From the NCBI GenBank assembly GCA_964410015.1, contig CAYPFV010000119.1:1-10246 (forward strand): DNA of 10,246 nt, in the 5' to 3' direction. Shown piece by piece: positions 1 through 6,588 of this stretch. This stretch comes from SKVR01 sp964410015. Lineage in GTDB: Bacteria; Bacteroidota; Bacteroidia; Bacteroidales; UBA7960. Position 1 is the stretch's first letter, and each line of letters opens with the position of its first letter. The notes under the pieces are model-generated. The model saw only the letters and a list, made by a program, of their open reading frames with translations. It did no database searches and was not told the DNA's origin. The position numbers were made by a program, and so were the translations under genes.

Positions 1-1008
1 TGAGGGTATCCTCCAGTTTTGCTCTTTTCTGATGGCATTGGCCAGGCCAAGATGCAGGCATAACTGATCATGTTCACGGGTTTTTTCAAAGAACCGGCTC
101 ATATTTTCATACAACCCTGTTTTGTAGTGTGTATTACCCTGTCTGAGGGCTGCTTTGCAAAACCATAGCAATGCTTCTTCGTATTTCTCGGCATGTTGAT
201 ACATCTGGGCCAATTCATGATAGAGGTACCAGTCTTTTTTGGTGTTGGCTACCTTGTGCAGTTTTTCAATGGCATGGTGTGTTTGTCCTGTTTGAGCAAG
301 CGCCATAGAAAGATTTCGTGATATCCATAGTTGATTTCCCTGATGGAATTTTTGTATTTTTTGGAGGGTTTCTTCGCAATGGGTTATACACTCGTGGTAT
401 CGTTGGTTCAGCAAAAGGGTTTTTGATCTTCTTACCAGAAAAGTTTCCTGGTCAGAGGCCAGTTCTATTTCTTTTTGTACCCCTTTTTTGGTCAGTGTGG
501 TTTTTTGAGGTTCCGGCGAAAAGTCTTCCCATGTATACTGCTCAAACAATGCATCGAGCCTTTTGGCAGGTTCACCTTTGAGAAGCATTTTTTTTGAAAG
601 GATGAAAAACAATCTGGAAAATAACAAATAGTTCTCCTTTTTCAGTTCTTTCGAAATTATTTTTAGTGCATCTGCGGCATACCGGGGCAGGGTTTGGTTC
701 GTATGATTAATTTCGGTGTGTTTAATATGCTGATAAAGGTTCCAGCCGTATTCGTAATAGGTTTGGGTATGCAGGTATATATCAGGAAACAACCTGAGAT
801 GGTTATGCATATATTCGATTGCCTGCAGTGTTTTATTGCTTTTGCGCAAGGCATGCAACAAATTGGCCACCAGATAGTCGTGGGCTATAATTTCTTCGCG
901 TTCAAATTGTTTGTGCACACTTGTTTTATAATAATCCAGCACTTTTTCATACTGTTTATTTTGGCGAAGTGCAAATAATTCTTTGTTGATCTCGAAAAGT
1001 TTTTCCAT
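1..1008 (-). CDS. TPR-like helical-repeat protein, C-terminus beyond the window
   Basis: The minus-strand frame from the ATG at 1006-1008 is open without a stop for all 336 codons to the window edge, so the gene is partial at its 3' end. The protein is helical, rich in Lys, Gln, Tyr and Leu, and reads as repeated 34-residue-like helical pairs. The clearest unit is around residues 251-290, where 'LAQMYQHAEKYEEALLWFCK' fits the TPR pattern (small residue, A-x-x-x-Y-x-x-A). An upstream segment 'LAQTGQTHHAIEKL' is similar. No signal peptide, transmembrane helix or catalytic motif is seen. TPR proteins are scaffolds or regulators, so no specific function can be given. The gene has the same orientation as cas2 but is separated from it by about 270 bp holding a MITE-like element, so it is probably an independent unit. 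Whether it belongs to the CRISPR locus is unknown. Confidence 0.8.
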   Translation of the reverse strand, partial: MEKLFEINKELFALRQNKQYEKVLDYYKTSVHKQFEREEIIAHDYLVANLLHALRKSNKTLQAIEYMHNHLRLFPDIYLHTQTYYEYGWNLYQHIKHTEINHTNQTLPRYAADALKIISKELKKENYLLFSRLFFILSKKMLLKGEPAKRLDALFEQYTWEDFSPEPQKTTLTKKGVQKEIELASDQETFLVRRSKTLLLNQRYHECITHCEETLQKIQKFHQGNQLWISRNLSMALAQTGQTHHAIEKLHKVANTKKDWYLYHELAQMYQHAEKYEEALLWFCKAALRQGNTHYKTGLYENMSRFFEKTREHDQLCLHLGLANAIRKEQNWRIPS

Positions 1009-1279
1009 ACTTCATTGATTTATGAGCCGGGTCTAAAAATCCTTTGCGCGAACCAAGACCCTCGAGTGGGTTACTAATTATCAATTCGTTAGCAATAGTA
1101 GAATTGGATATTCTGTCTTTTTAAACTGCATTTATGAGTCCACTCCGAAAAGTAAATTATCCACAGATTACACAGATTTACACAGATGCTAAATCCTGAT
1201 AATCAATGTTTTTAAAAAAAGAAAATGAACACAGATTTGCCGAAAACAAGTTTTCGGAGTGGACTCATTTATATAAACA
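1009..1279. other. Intergenic region between cas2 and the TPR gene
   Basis: About 270 bp without a supportable gene. It contains the MITE-like element at 1135-1267. The remaining stretch, about 1009-1130, would hold the promoter of the TPR gene but shows no clear consensus promoter. A short inverted pair, GGGTCT (1029-1034) and AGACCC (1056-1061), could be a weak operator or hairpin. A short plus-strand open frame starting inside the MITE lies antisense to cas2 and is not credible. Confidence 0.6.
1135..1267. mobile_element. MITE-like element, 17-bp terminal inverted repeats, TTTA duplication
   Basis: TGAGTCCACTCCGAAAA (1135-1151) and TTTTCGGAGTGGACTCA (1251-1267) are perfect 17-bp inverted repeats at the ends of a 133-bp segment. 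The segment is flanked on both sides by the direct repeat TTTA (1131-1134 and 1268-1271), as expected for a 4-bp target-site duplication. The 99-bp interior has no credible gene. It contains several copies of a CACAGATT-like word (near 1162-1187, and again near 1229) and two A/T-rich runs. The structure is that of a non-autonomous transposable element mobilised by a transposase elsewhere. The parent IS family cannot be named from the sequence. An alternative reading is a long-stem transcription or processing signal after cas2, because an RNA from this region could pair its two ends. Confidence 0.6.
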
Positions 1280-1774
1280 TTAAAAAAAGAGTGTATTTTT
1301 ATTATCGAGCACCATATCCATATCTACGCTCATGCCTACAATTTTCATGGCACGCAGCTGATCAACCGATACCGGCACAAAGAATATACTATCGTTGTTA
1401 TCATATACCTCCTGCACTTCTTTAATGGTTTGGTGAATCTCATTAAATACAGTTCTGTCGGTTTGCGCCAGAAAAATAGATTTCTGTACCCTTGTGCATC
1501 CTTTTTTCAGGAGGTATTTGGCAATTTGTGTGCGTATTTTGTTGTTTTCAATGTCGTACATAATAAAATAGATCATCTTTGCCGGGTTGTTGTTATGTAA
1601 ATGGTAAATATCAAGAATATACTGTATTCGCTTTCGAAGATCATCAACAGGTTCATCAGGAAAACTGATTTCTCTGCCCACGTCTTTCATAGGAGATATC
1701 CCTGAATTTTTGATAATCCTGAGTTTTTCCAGAAACGATAATTGTTTTTTCTTTTTTTTTCTTGCAGCACTCAT
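1280..1774 (-). CDS. cas2: CRISPR-associated endoribonuclease/adaptation protein Cas2 with a basic N-terminal extension
   Basis: Cas2 forms the integrase complex with Cas1 and acts as the dimeric scaffold for spacer insertion. The Cas2 ferredoxin-like core starts at residue 67 with 'MIYFIMYDIENNKIR', where the Asp of MYDI (about residue 74) is the family's conserved metal-site position. It continues through 'KYLLKKGCTRVQKSIFLA' and the strand 'SIFFVPVSVDQL'. The usual Cas2 is about 90-100 aa and this one is 164 aa, because about 66 residues precede the core. The extension opens with a run of five lysines and then a mixed helical segment. I chose the ATG at 1772-1774; a TTG two codons upstream is less likely. 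An internal ATG at 1574-1576 would give a standard Cas2, but the upstream frame reads as real protein. The gene lies 75 nt after the primase gene in the cas1-primase-cas2 set. Confidence 0.88.
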   Translation of the reverse strand: MSAARKKKKKQLSFLEKLRIIKNSGISPMKDVGREISFPDEPVDDLRKRIQYILDIYHLHNNNPAKMIYFIMYDIENNKIRTQIAKYLLKKGCTRVQKSIFLAQTDRTVFNEIHQTIKEVQEVYDNNDSIFFVPVSVDQLRAMKIVGMSVDMDMVLDNKNTLFF

Positions 1775-1849
1775 AAGCAAAACTTATTACGGAAACTTGA
1801 ATGCAAAAAACTATTTTTTTTGTATTGATTGCGGGTTGGTCGTGTTTTT

Positions 1850-2881
1850 TTACTGCAACAAATCATCTTTGGATGATTCATCTGTTCCAAAAAAGTATTC
1901 GCATAAGATTTGATACACAACATCCGCCAATTCGCTATCACTATTGTTCACAGGTGTTTTTACAATTTTATATCCTTTTTTGCCATAAAAAATATTCATT
2001 TGCGCCCATTTGTCCTGCAAAACAAATTTTAATTTTCTGCCATACTGGATAGGGTGTGTTTCGGCAAGTTTTATATCAAATTTTTCAGTTTCTTTTTTAA
2101 CATCTTCCAGCACATTTTCAACTTCCCGGGGCACGTAATAATTTTTGTCTTTTTTAGTGCGTGCATTGGGGTTGAGTTTTTTACGGATTTCTGCCAGCAG
2201 ATCGGGGGTTAATTCCTTGTCTTTTGTTTCCGGTTCTGGTTTCACCTCTACTTTTTTGATGAGGTTTTGTGCTTCTTCTACATCCAGATAATTCTCAAAA
2301 TTGATAAAGTCTTTCATATCTACCGGAAGGGCATCTACATTCAACCATGCTTTTTCATCAATACTGAGAAAACAGGCCCGCGTAGCATCACTGGTGGTTT
2401 TATCTACAACCTGTTCCAGGTTGTATTCGTTGGAAAATTGATGCAGGAAAACTTTGTAAAAGATGGAATATCGTTGCTTATCAAAGCATTTTTCCTGGAG
2501 TTGGAAAAGGGCTTTTAGTCCATTGTTTCCGGGAGAGGTAAAAAGGAGTTGTACTCTCGGATCTTCCTGCAGTTTTTTGCGCAGGGTTTCCATGTTTATA
2601 TTCTTATCGGCCAGGTGGTCAATATCAATGATAAAACAATCAATGGAGGCAAAATTTTCCAGTCGCCTGTAGGGTGGGTTAAACATGGCGCATACGACAT
2701 ACGGCAACATGCGCTTCAAGCGGTTGTATTTCTTAGGATCAATGGCCATGATGGTGCGCAGCTGATCTATTTTGCTTATCAGGTCAGCAGACGGATGGGT
2801 AATCATTTCATACATTTGCTCTGCCGTGGTCCTGGTTAGGGGGTCGTTGGTTGATTGAATATTTTTTCCCAGATTAAGCAT
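1850..2881 (-). CDS. CRISPR-associated primase-polymerase candidate (BT4734/VirE-N-like, archaeo-eukaryotic primase fold)
   Basis: The 343-aa product resembles the BT4734-like (VirE N-terminal) branch of archaeo-eukaryotic primases. Residues 81-90 contain 'DCFIIDIDHL', where D86 and D88 fit the metal-binding DxD motif on a hydrophobic strand. Residues 112-127 contain 'LLFTSPGNNGLKALFQ', matching motif II of the fold, although the family's usual His is not obvious. Residues 160-172 contain 'DKTTSDATRACFL', like the D-x-T-R segment before motif III. The C-terminal third is charged and may be a linker plus a small helical domain. It sits 12 nt after cas1 and 75 nt before cas2. Published CRISPR-associated primase-polymerases (CAPPs) occur beside or fused to cas1/cas2 and are implicated in spacer acquisition, for example by making or filling prespacer ends. 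Assignment to that functional group is inferred from domain and context. Confidence 0.75.
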   Translation of the reverse strand: MLNLGKNIQSTNDPLTRTTAEQMYEMITHPSADLISKIDQLRTIMAIDPKKYNRLKRMLPYVVCAMFNPPYRRLENFASIDCFIIDIDHLADKNINMETLRKKLQEDPRVQLLFTSPGNNGLKALFQLQEKCFDKQRYSIFYKVFLHQFSNEYNLEQVVDKTTSDATRACFLSIDEKAWLNVDALPVDMKDFINFENYLDVEEAQNLIKKVEVKPEPETKDKELTPDLLAEIRKKLNPNARTKKDKNYYVPREVENVLEDVKKETEKFDIKLAETHPIQYGRKLKFVLQDKWAQMNIFYGKKGYKIVKTPVNNSDSELADVVYQILCEYFFGTDESSKDDLLQ

Positions 2882-2893
2882 GATGATACTATA

Positions 2894-3871
2894 TTATGAT
2901 TTTAAAAATATTTGTGCCAGTTTGCTGCAATATAAATCGATATGGGTTGCACGTGTGCGCTCCACACCTTTTATGTTTATGATCTCATCTAAATAATCAT
3001 TCATAGATTGAATAAGTATTCTTTTGCCCATATTCTCGAGCCAATAAGACCCATCATCGCGGATGCTGTAGCAGTCCTGGTCTATAACCTTTTGCCTACA
3101 TAAGTTAAACACCACATAGTCTGCCCATATTCTGAACACTTCAATCACATCATACGCCAGAGCGGGTCTGTTGTAGTCATCGCGGTGGTAAACACCAATA
3201 TAGGGATCGATGCCTGCTTTGATCAGTGCACCTTCTACTTTGCCGTAAAGCATGCCATAGGCATAATTGAGCAGGCAGTTAAATACATCAGTTGCAGGGT
3301 TTTGACTTCGTTTATCAAATTTAAAATCATCGGGCAGAAACTGCGATAGCAATGCAAAATAAACCCTGGAGGCAGCACCTTCCCAACCCCGCAAACCAGG
3401 TGCAATATCAGTTAAATGAGGTGCACTGGCATTGCTGATCTTGGTTTTGTAGTCGGTGAGTTTGTTGATGGCCTTTTGGGTCATCTGCTCCATTTTTTCT
3501 TCAGAGGGAGATAATGCCAGGGTCATGCCTATCTGGTTATCAATCTTATGAATGATAAGATTTTTTACCCAGTTTACCGCCAATGAAGAATATAAAAACT
3601 CGAGTTGCTTACGCCGGATGGTACTAACTGATCCGAATTTTATACCCCACAACCTGCCTGAGGGTTTGCCAGTGCCATCTACAAACATTACATCAATTTC
3701 GTTTTCAATGGCAAGCAAAGCAGCATCGGATGAGATGCTGGCGCCTTTGCTTACAAGGATGCTTTTTAATTTTGTTGGATCAATGGGTTGTTTGCCATCG
3801 GGATGAATGACAAGGAACAACCCGTTCTCAACCCTTAAAGCGGTGCCAAATGTGTTTAATATCAATTCCAT
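2894..3871 (-). CDS. cas1: CRISPR-associated endonuclease/integrase Cas1
   Basis: Cas1 is the metal-dependent integrase that inserts new spacers at the leader end of a CRISPR array. At 325 aa the length is normal. The N-terminal beta domain covers about residues 1-85, with 'LILNTFGTALRVENGLFLV' and 'SILVSKGASISSDAALLAI' typical of the family. The helical catalytic domain follows. The active-site ligands are visible: E164 in 'RGWEGAASRVYF', H229 in 'GVYHRDDYNRPALAYD', and D241 with E244 in 'DVIEVFR'. The set is therefore complete and the enzyme is probably active. The ATG at 3869-3871 is the first sensible start. It leads the adaptation operon, followed after 12 nt by the primase and then cas2. 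Upstream lies a repeat-rich spacer of about 420 bp, so it probably has its own promoter near 3875-3912, though no clear consensus is seen. It is not fused to a reverse transcriptase. Confidence 0.96.
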   Translation of the reverse strand: MELILNTFGTALRVENGLFLVIHPDGKQPIDPTKLKSILVSKGASISSDAALLAIENEIDVMFVDGTGKPSGRLWGIKFGSVSTIRRKQLEFLYSSLAVNWVKNLIIHKIDNQIGMTLALSPSEEKMEQMTQKAINKLTDYKTKISNASAPHLTDIAPGLRGWEGAASRVYFALLSQFLPDDFKFDKRSQNPATDVFNCLLNYAYGMLYGKVEGALIKAGIDPYIGVYHRDDYNRPALAYDVIEVFRIWADYVVFNLCRQKVIDQDCYSIRDDGSYWLENMGKRILIQSMNDYLDEIINIKGVERTRATHIDLYCSKLAQIFLKS

Positions 3872-3912
3872 ACACTTACTTTTTTATCTGTTTATAATTT
3901 TCTGCAATTAAT

Positions 3913-4056
3913 ATTAGATTTCTACCATAATGTCAGCGCTACGCGCCTTTGGATTCACTGATAACATTAGATTTCTACCATAATGTCAGCGCTACGCGCC
4001 TTTTGATTCACTGGTAGCATTAGATTTCTAACATAATGTCAGCGCTACGCGCTTTG
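3913..4056 (+). repeat. Three direct tandem copies of a 53-bp GCGC-hairpin repeat
   Basis: Units begin at 3913, 3966 and 4019, exactly 53 bp apart, each opening ATTAGATTTCTA followed by a shared core TAATGTCAGCGCTACGCGC. Units 1 and 2 differ at only three positions over 53 bp; unit 3 diverges after the core. The core can form a small GCGC-loop-GCGC hairpin. This is not a CRISPR array, because the segment between cores is conserved rather than unique. It resembles REP-like intergenic repeats. Short open frames across it on both strands are repeat artefacts. Confidence 0.85.
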
Positions 4057-4080
4057 CCAATCGTTGTATTGGTTTTTTCA

Positions 4081-4188
4081 TTAGAAACCACGCCAATCAG
4101 AGCGGTATGCCAGGCGCATAGCGCCGGTATTATGTTAGAAACCATGCCAATCAAAGAGCTGTGTGAGGCGCGTAGCGCTGGCATTAGG
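4081..4188 (-). repeat. Two inverted-orientation tandem copies (54 bp) of the same repeat family
   Basis: Two units, 4081-4134 and 4135-4188, each begin TTAGAAACCA and carry the reverse complement of the hairpin core (GGCGCATAGCGCC and GGCGCGTAGCGCT). Relative to 3913-4056 they face the opposite way, so the whole block is a large imperfect inverted arrangement downstream of the helicase gene. The perfect 5-bp stem GGCGC/GCGCC with a 3-nt loop at 4113-4125 could stabilise or end transcripts. That role is an inference. Confidence 0.8.
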
Positions 4189-4290
4189 GCATCTGTTTTG
4201 TATTTTTGCAATGTTGCTAATTATAATCATCCGCGTGTCTGTCAATTTTATTGTCATGGCTCGGTTCAATTATAAATTAATCATTATCCA

Positions 4291-5703
4291 TTATTGTATC
4301 GCATAGTTCTCAAGAAAGTACAGATTCTTTTCTGATCGCGTAATAGCAGTATATGTCCATTTGAATTTCAAAGAAGGATCAGAAGGATGCCACAAGCCCT
4401 TTTCTAAAAGTATATAAACATGCTGCCATTCGCCCCCTTGTGCCTTGTGGCATGTTACGGCATATCCATATCTTGCGCGCAAAGCATTCATGTAGGGGTC
4501 GGTGAGTAGTGCCGATAAAAATTCTTCTTTGTTGCGTTTGGGATGCAATCCTTTTTTACGCATCCTGATCATAAAATCGGTGGTTAGTCTGAATTCGGCT
4601 TCATTGCTCAGGCGCGCCTGGTCAAGATCAAGAAAGTCTTTCATCAGCAATGTTTTTACAATGCGCTGACCATTATTGCCGGTAACATAAATCTCTACAG
4701 GTAAGAATGATATGCCCGCCCGTTGCTGGGGTTCTCCGGTCTGTTTTACTACCTCTACCTGCTCTCCGTTGCTGATGCCCAGCATATAATTGTTTTGTTG
4801 CACCATTAAAATCTCGCCCGGAACAATAGATTGAAGATTTTTCCCATATAAAAGTGACCTTATCATTCTGTTGAGGTTTGAAACCAGTCTGTTGGATAAA
4901 GCAATCATGATGCATGATTCATATCCGAACTCTTTAAAGGTTTTTACATAATTTTCGAGAAGAAGTATATCGAGCGGGAAAACTTTGATATTGCTGTAAA
5001 GACTTGCATTGAGCGACAACCTGGTTTTGAAATTTTCTGATCTTATTACTTTCAGCAACTTTTCTGCATTCTGAAAAATTCCCGGGTTTTCGCCATAGCG
5101 CATCACCTCTTTCAGTATCACAGCTGTGCCTTTGCACTTGATTTTCTGCAAAAGGTAAGGTAGTGAGAGAGCCGGTGAGAACTTAGCATTTACCGGTGGC
5201 AGCTGAGCACTGTCTCCAACAAAAATAATTTTTCTCTTTCCTGCATACCGGAAAATGTCATCCAGCAGACTTCCACTGCCAAACAAGGTAAGTGTAGTTT
5301 GTGTAAGGGGTTTGTCTGATATCATAGAACTTTCATCAATCAAATAAACCCTATTTTCTGATGATATATTTTCATTGAGACGAAAGGTAACTTTTTTCGT
5401 TTTTGCCTGCTCATCAAGTTCGCTGGTGTCTATACTGTAAATAAGGCGATGTATGGTTTCAGAAGCAAAACCTGTTTTAGAGGAGAGCACCTTAGACGCC
5501 CTGCCCGTGGAAGCAAGCAAAGAGATAGGAACATCATTTTTGCGGCACCACTGAACCAGAAACTTCACAAGGGTGGTTTTTCCGGTGCCTGCATATCCCG
5601 AAAGGACAAACACCTGTTCTTCGCCTCCGGAGACAAATTTTTTCAGCATTTCCAGGGCTTGCTGCTTTTCAGGATTGAGCTGTTGGGGTTCGTTTATCGT
5701 CAT
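4291..5703 (-). CDS. SF1 (RecD/Dda-like) DNA helicase, last gene of the effector operon
   Basis: This 470-aa ATPase has the full set of superfamily 1B helicase motifs. They are Walker A 'GYAGTGKTT' at residues 36-44, Walker B 'YLIDESSMI' with D123-E124, motif III 'GDSAQLPPV' at 163-171, motif V-like 'TCHKAQGGEW' at 417-426, and motif VI 'YTAITRSEKN' at 451-460. The order and the late 'CHKAQG...TAITR' pair are typical of RecD2/Dda-type 5'-3' helicases. The length is that of a compact helicase without the RecD2 N-terminal extension. It begins 16 nt after the stop of the 129-aa MGE-motif gene, suggesting co-transcription with the CRISPR effectors. Its job there is unknown; possibilities are DNA processing during interference or adaptation, or an unrelated gene captured at the operon's end. 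All motifs look intact. Confidence 0.88.
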   Translation of the reverse strand: MTINEPQQLNPEKQQALEMLKKFVSGGEEQVFVLSGYAGTGKTTLVKFLVQWCRKNDVPISLLASTGRASKVLSSKTGFASETIHRLIYSIDTSELDEQAKTKKVTFRLNENISSENRVYLIDESSMISDKPLTQTTLTLFGSGSLLDDIFRYAGKRKIIFVGDSAQLPPVNAKFSPALSLPYLLQKIKCKGTAVILKEVMRYGENPGIFQNAEKLLKVIRSENFKTRLSLNASLYSNIKVFPLDILLLENYVKTFKEFGYESCIMIALSNRLVSNLNRMIRSLLYGKNLQSIVPGEILMVQQNNYMLGISNGEQVEVVKQTGEPQQRAGISFLPVEIYVTGNNGQRIVKTLLMKDFLDLDQARLSNEAEFRLTTDFMIRMRKKGLHPKRNKEEFLSALLTDPYMNALRARYGYAVTCHKAQGGEWQHVYILLEKGLWHPSDPSLKFKWTYTAITRSEKNLYFLENYAIQ

Positions 5704-5719
5704 TTTTCTATGATTATGG

Positions 5720-6109
5720 TTAAACTTTACAAAGGTTAGGGTACTGTCTGAACTTCACAAAGGAAAAAACCGATACTTTTTCGCCTTTGTCATTTTCTTT
5801 TGCCACCCTTTTGCTGGTGGAAGCCAGACAGGTAATATTCCTTTTTTGCAGTAATGCTACCAGTGCAAAACATAAGGTAAGTTCGCCCATGATGTGTACA
5901 GCGTTGTTCGTATTTTTGATGTCTTTTCGCAGAAGATCAAGGGTTTTTTTCAGATATTCATTGGCTATATGTTCAATATACGCTTCATTGCCCTGTGGGT
6001 CTATCTGGGGAAAAGCAATATCGGCAATGGTTCCATAATGCTGTACCGCTTCTTTGATCTGTCGTGGCGGCCAATTTTTTGAAGGATGATTGGTAAGGTT
6101 GATGAGCAT
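5720..6109 (-). CDS. Small conserved-looking protein with an MGE motif, candidate ring nuclease or cOA regulator
   Basis: The 129-aa product starts 'MLINLTNHPSKNW', a hydrophobic strand followed by N-H-P, as in the first strand and loop of a Rossmann-like fold. The middle region, 'HIMGELTLCFALVALLQKRN' (residues 72-91), joins a second strand to a long helix through M74-G75-E76. Then come 'ITCLASTSKRV' and a final basic strand 'FSFVKFRQY'. This alternating pattern is compatible with the small CARF-like ring nucleases known beside type III systems (such as Csx15, Csx16 and Csx20), but I cannot assign it to one of them. I chose the ATG at 6107-6109 because it lies 5 nt after the Nudix stop and the family-like sequence begins there; an ATG 17 codons upstream would overlap the Nudix gene. 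Its place between Nudix and helicase suggests control of the cOA response. The function is inferred from size, pattern and context only. Confidence 0.72.
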   Translation of the reverse strand: MLINLTNHPSKNWPPRQIKEAVQHYGTIADIAFPQIDPQGNEAYIEHIANEYLKKTLDLLRKDIKNTNNAVHIMGELTLCFALVALLQKRNITCLASTSKRVAKENDKGEKVSVFSFVKFRQYPNLCKV

Positions 6110-6114
6110 AAAAC

Positions 6115-6546
6115 TTAAAGTTTTTGATGAATTAATAAGCGAATGGCAAGTTTGGTCCACAATTCCACTTTTTGGCTTACTATTTCAAATGAATACTTCC
6201 ATTGCAAATTTTGCAGTTCAGATTGCGGTAAGGCAGGTTCTTCCAGGTCTGCCAGGTAAACTATTCCTGTATGTACTTTACCTACCCTGGTAAGTTCTTC
6301 ATTAATCACACCTATGTATTTTAAATTTTTCACCGAAGGATTTTTAAATTCTTCATTTATTTCTCTGAATGCACAATTTTCAAAAATTTGAAAAACAGAT
6401 GATTGTTCTGTTTGGTCTGCATCGGTAAAATCAATATGCCCTCCAACTCCTGCCGACCATAACCCGTGAATTCGTTTTTCTCTTCCACTTCTTTGATAGC
6501 AGGCCATGCGGCCATCTTGTAACCTGATTATCAGATAGGGAATCAT
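6115..6546 (-). CDS. Nudix hydrolase partnered with the CARF-deaminase; catalytic domain downstream of an in-frame stop
   Basis: Nudix enzymes cleave nucleoside diphosphates linked to another moiety. In Cad1/CAAD systems the partner Nudix is reported to hydrolyse the ITP made by the deaminase to IMP. From the ATG at 6544-6546 the product is 143 aa and holds the core fold: first strand 'MIPYLIIRLQDG', then 'GLWSAGVGGHID' (residues 29-39), and the Nudix box end 'REINEEF' at 61-67 (E62, E65, E66 as metal ligands). The GGHID-to-REINEEF spacing is longer than the textbook 23-residue box, as in one known Nudix subgroup. The same frame continues upstream through '...LAENDASLKQ' to a TGA at 6589-6591 and then to an ATG at 6712-6714. 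The truly native start is therefore uncertain. Translation from this ATG would lack a good ribosome site but may be coupled to upstream translation. Confidence 0.8.
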   Translation of the reverse strand: MIPYLIIRLQDGRMACYQRSGREKRIHGLWSAGVGGHIDFTDADQTEQSSVFQIFENCAFREINEEFKNPSVKNLKYIGVINEELTRVGKVHTGIVYLADLEEPALPQSELQNLQWKYSFEIVSQKVELWTKLAIRLLIHQKL

Positions 6547-6588
6547 TTGTTTCAGTGATGCATCATTTTCAGCCAGAGTTCTGTTTTT

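Larger units (their letters stand above)
3872..4290. other. Non-coding spacer between the effector operon and cas1
   Basis: About 420 bp without a credible gene. It is dominated by the two repeat blocks listed separately. The remaining parts are 3872-3912, presumably the cas1 leader and promoter, and 4189-4290, the AT-rich trailer of the helicase gene. No strong intrinsic terminator (GC stem plus T-run) for the effector operon is visible here, so the repeat hairpins may be the only structured 3' end. Confidence 0.6.

Noticed and set aside
318..978. Plus-strand open frames in the first kilobase
   Set aside because: They lie antisense to a continuous 336-codon minus-strand frame with protein-like composition, which also explains the shorter antisense frames.
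1029..1061. GGGTCT/AGACCC inverted pair as an operator or terminator
   Set aside because: A 6-bp stem with a 21-nt loop is expected by chance in a window of this size, and no other evidence supports it.
3913..4056. Possible CRISPR array
   Set aside because: The period is regular at 53 bp, but the full unit is conserved, with only three differences between units 1 and 2. There are no unique spacers, and inverted copies follow directly.
4057..4078. Intrinsic terminator on the plus strand (CCAAT/ATTGG stem then T-run)
   Set aside because: The stem is only 5 bp and AT-rich, and no plus-strand gene ends there.
4020..4275. Short open frames on both strands in the repeat block
   Set aside because: They are made of the tandem repeat units themselves, with repeated peptides and no start context. 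They are best explained as repeat artefacts.
6547..6585. Frameshift rather than nonsense codon in the Nudix gene (alternative frame 'FEKTELWLKMMHH')
   Set aside because: The alternative frame ends quickly at a TGA and lacks the expected AENDxSxKQ lead-in. The original frame keeps it and joins the catalytic domain without any shift.
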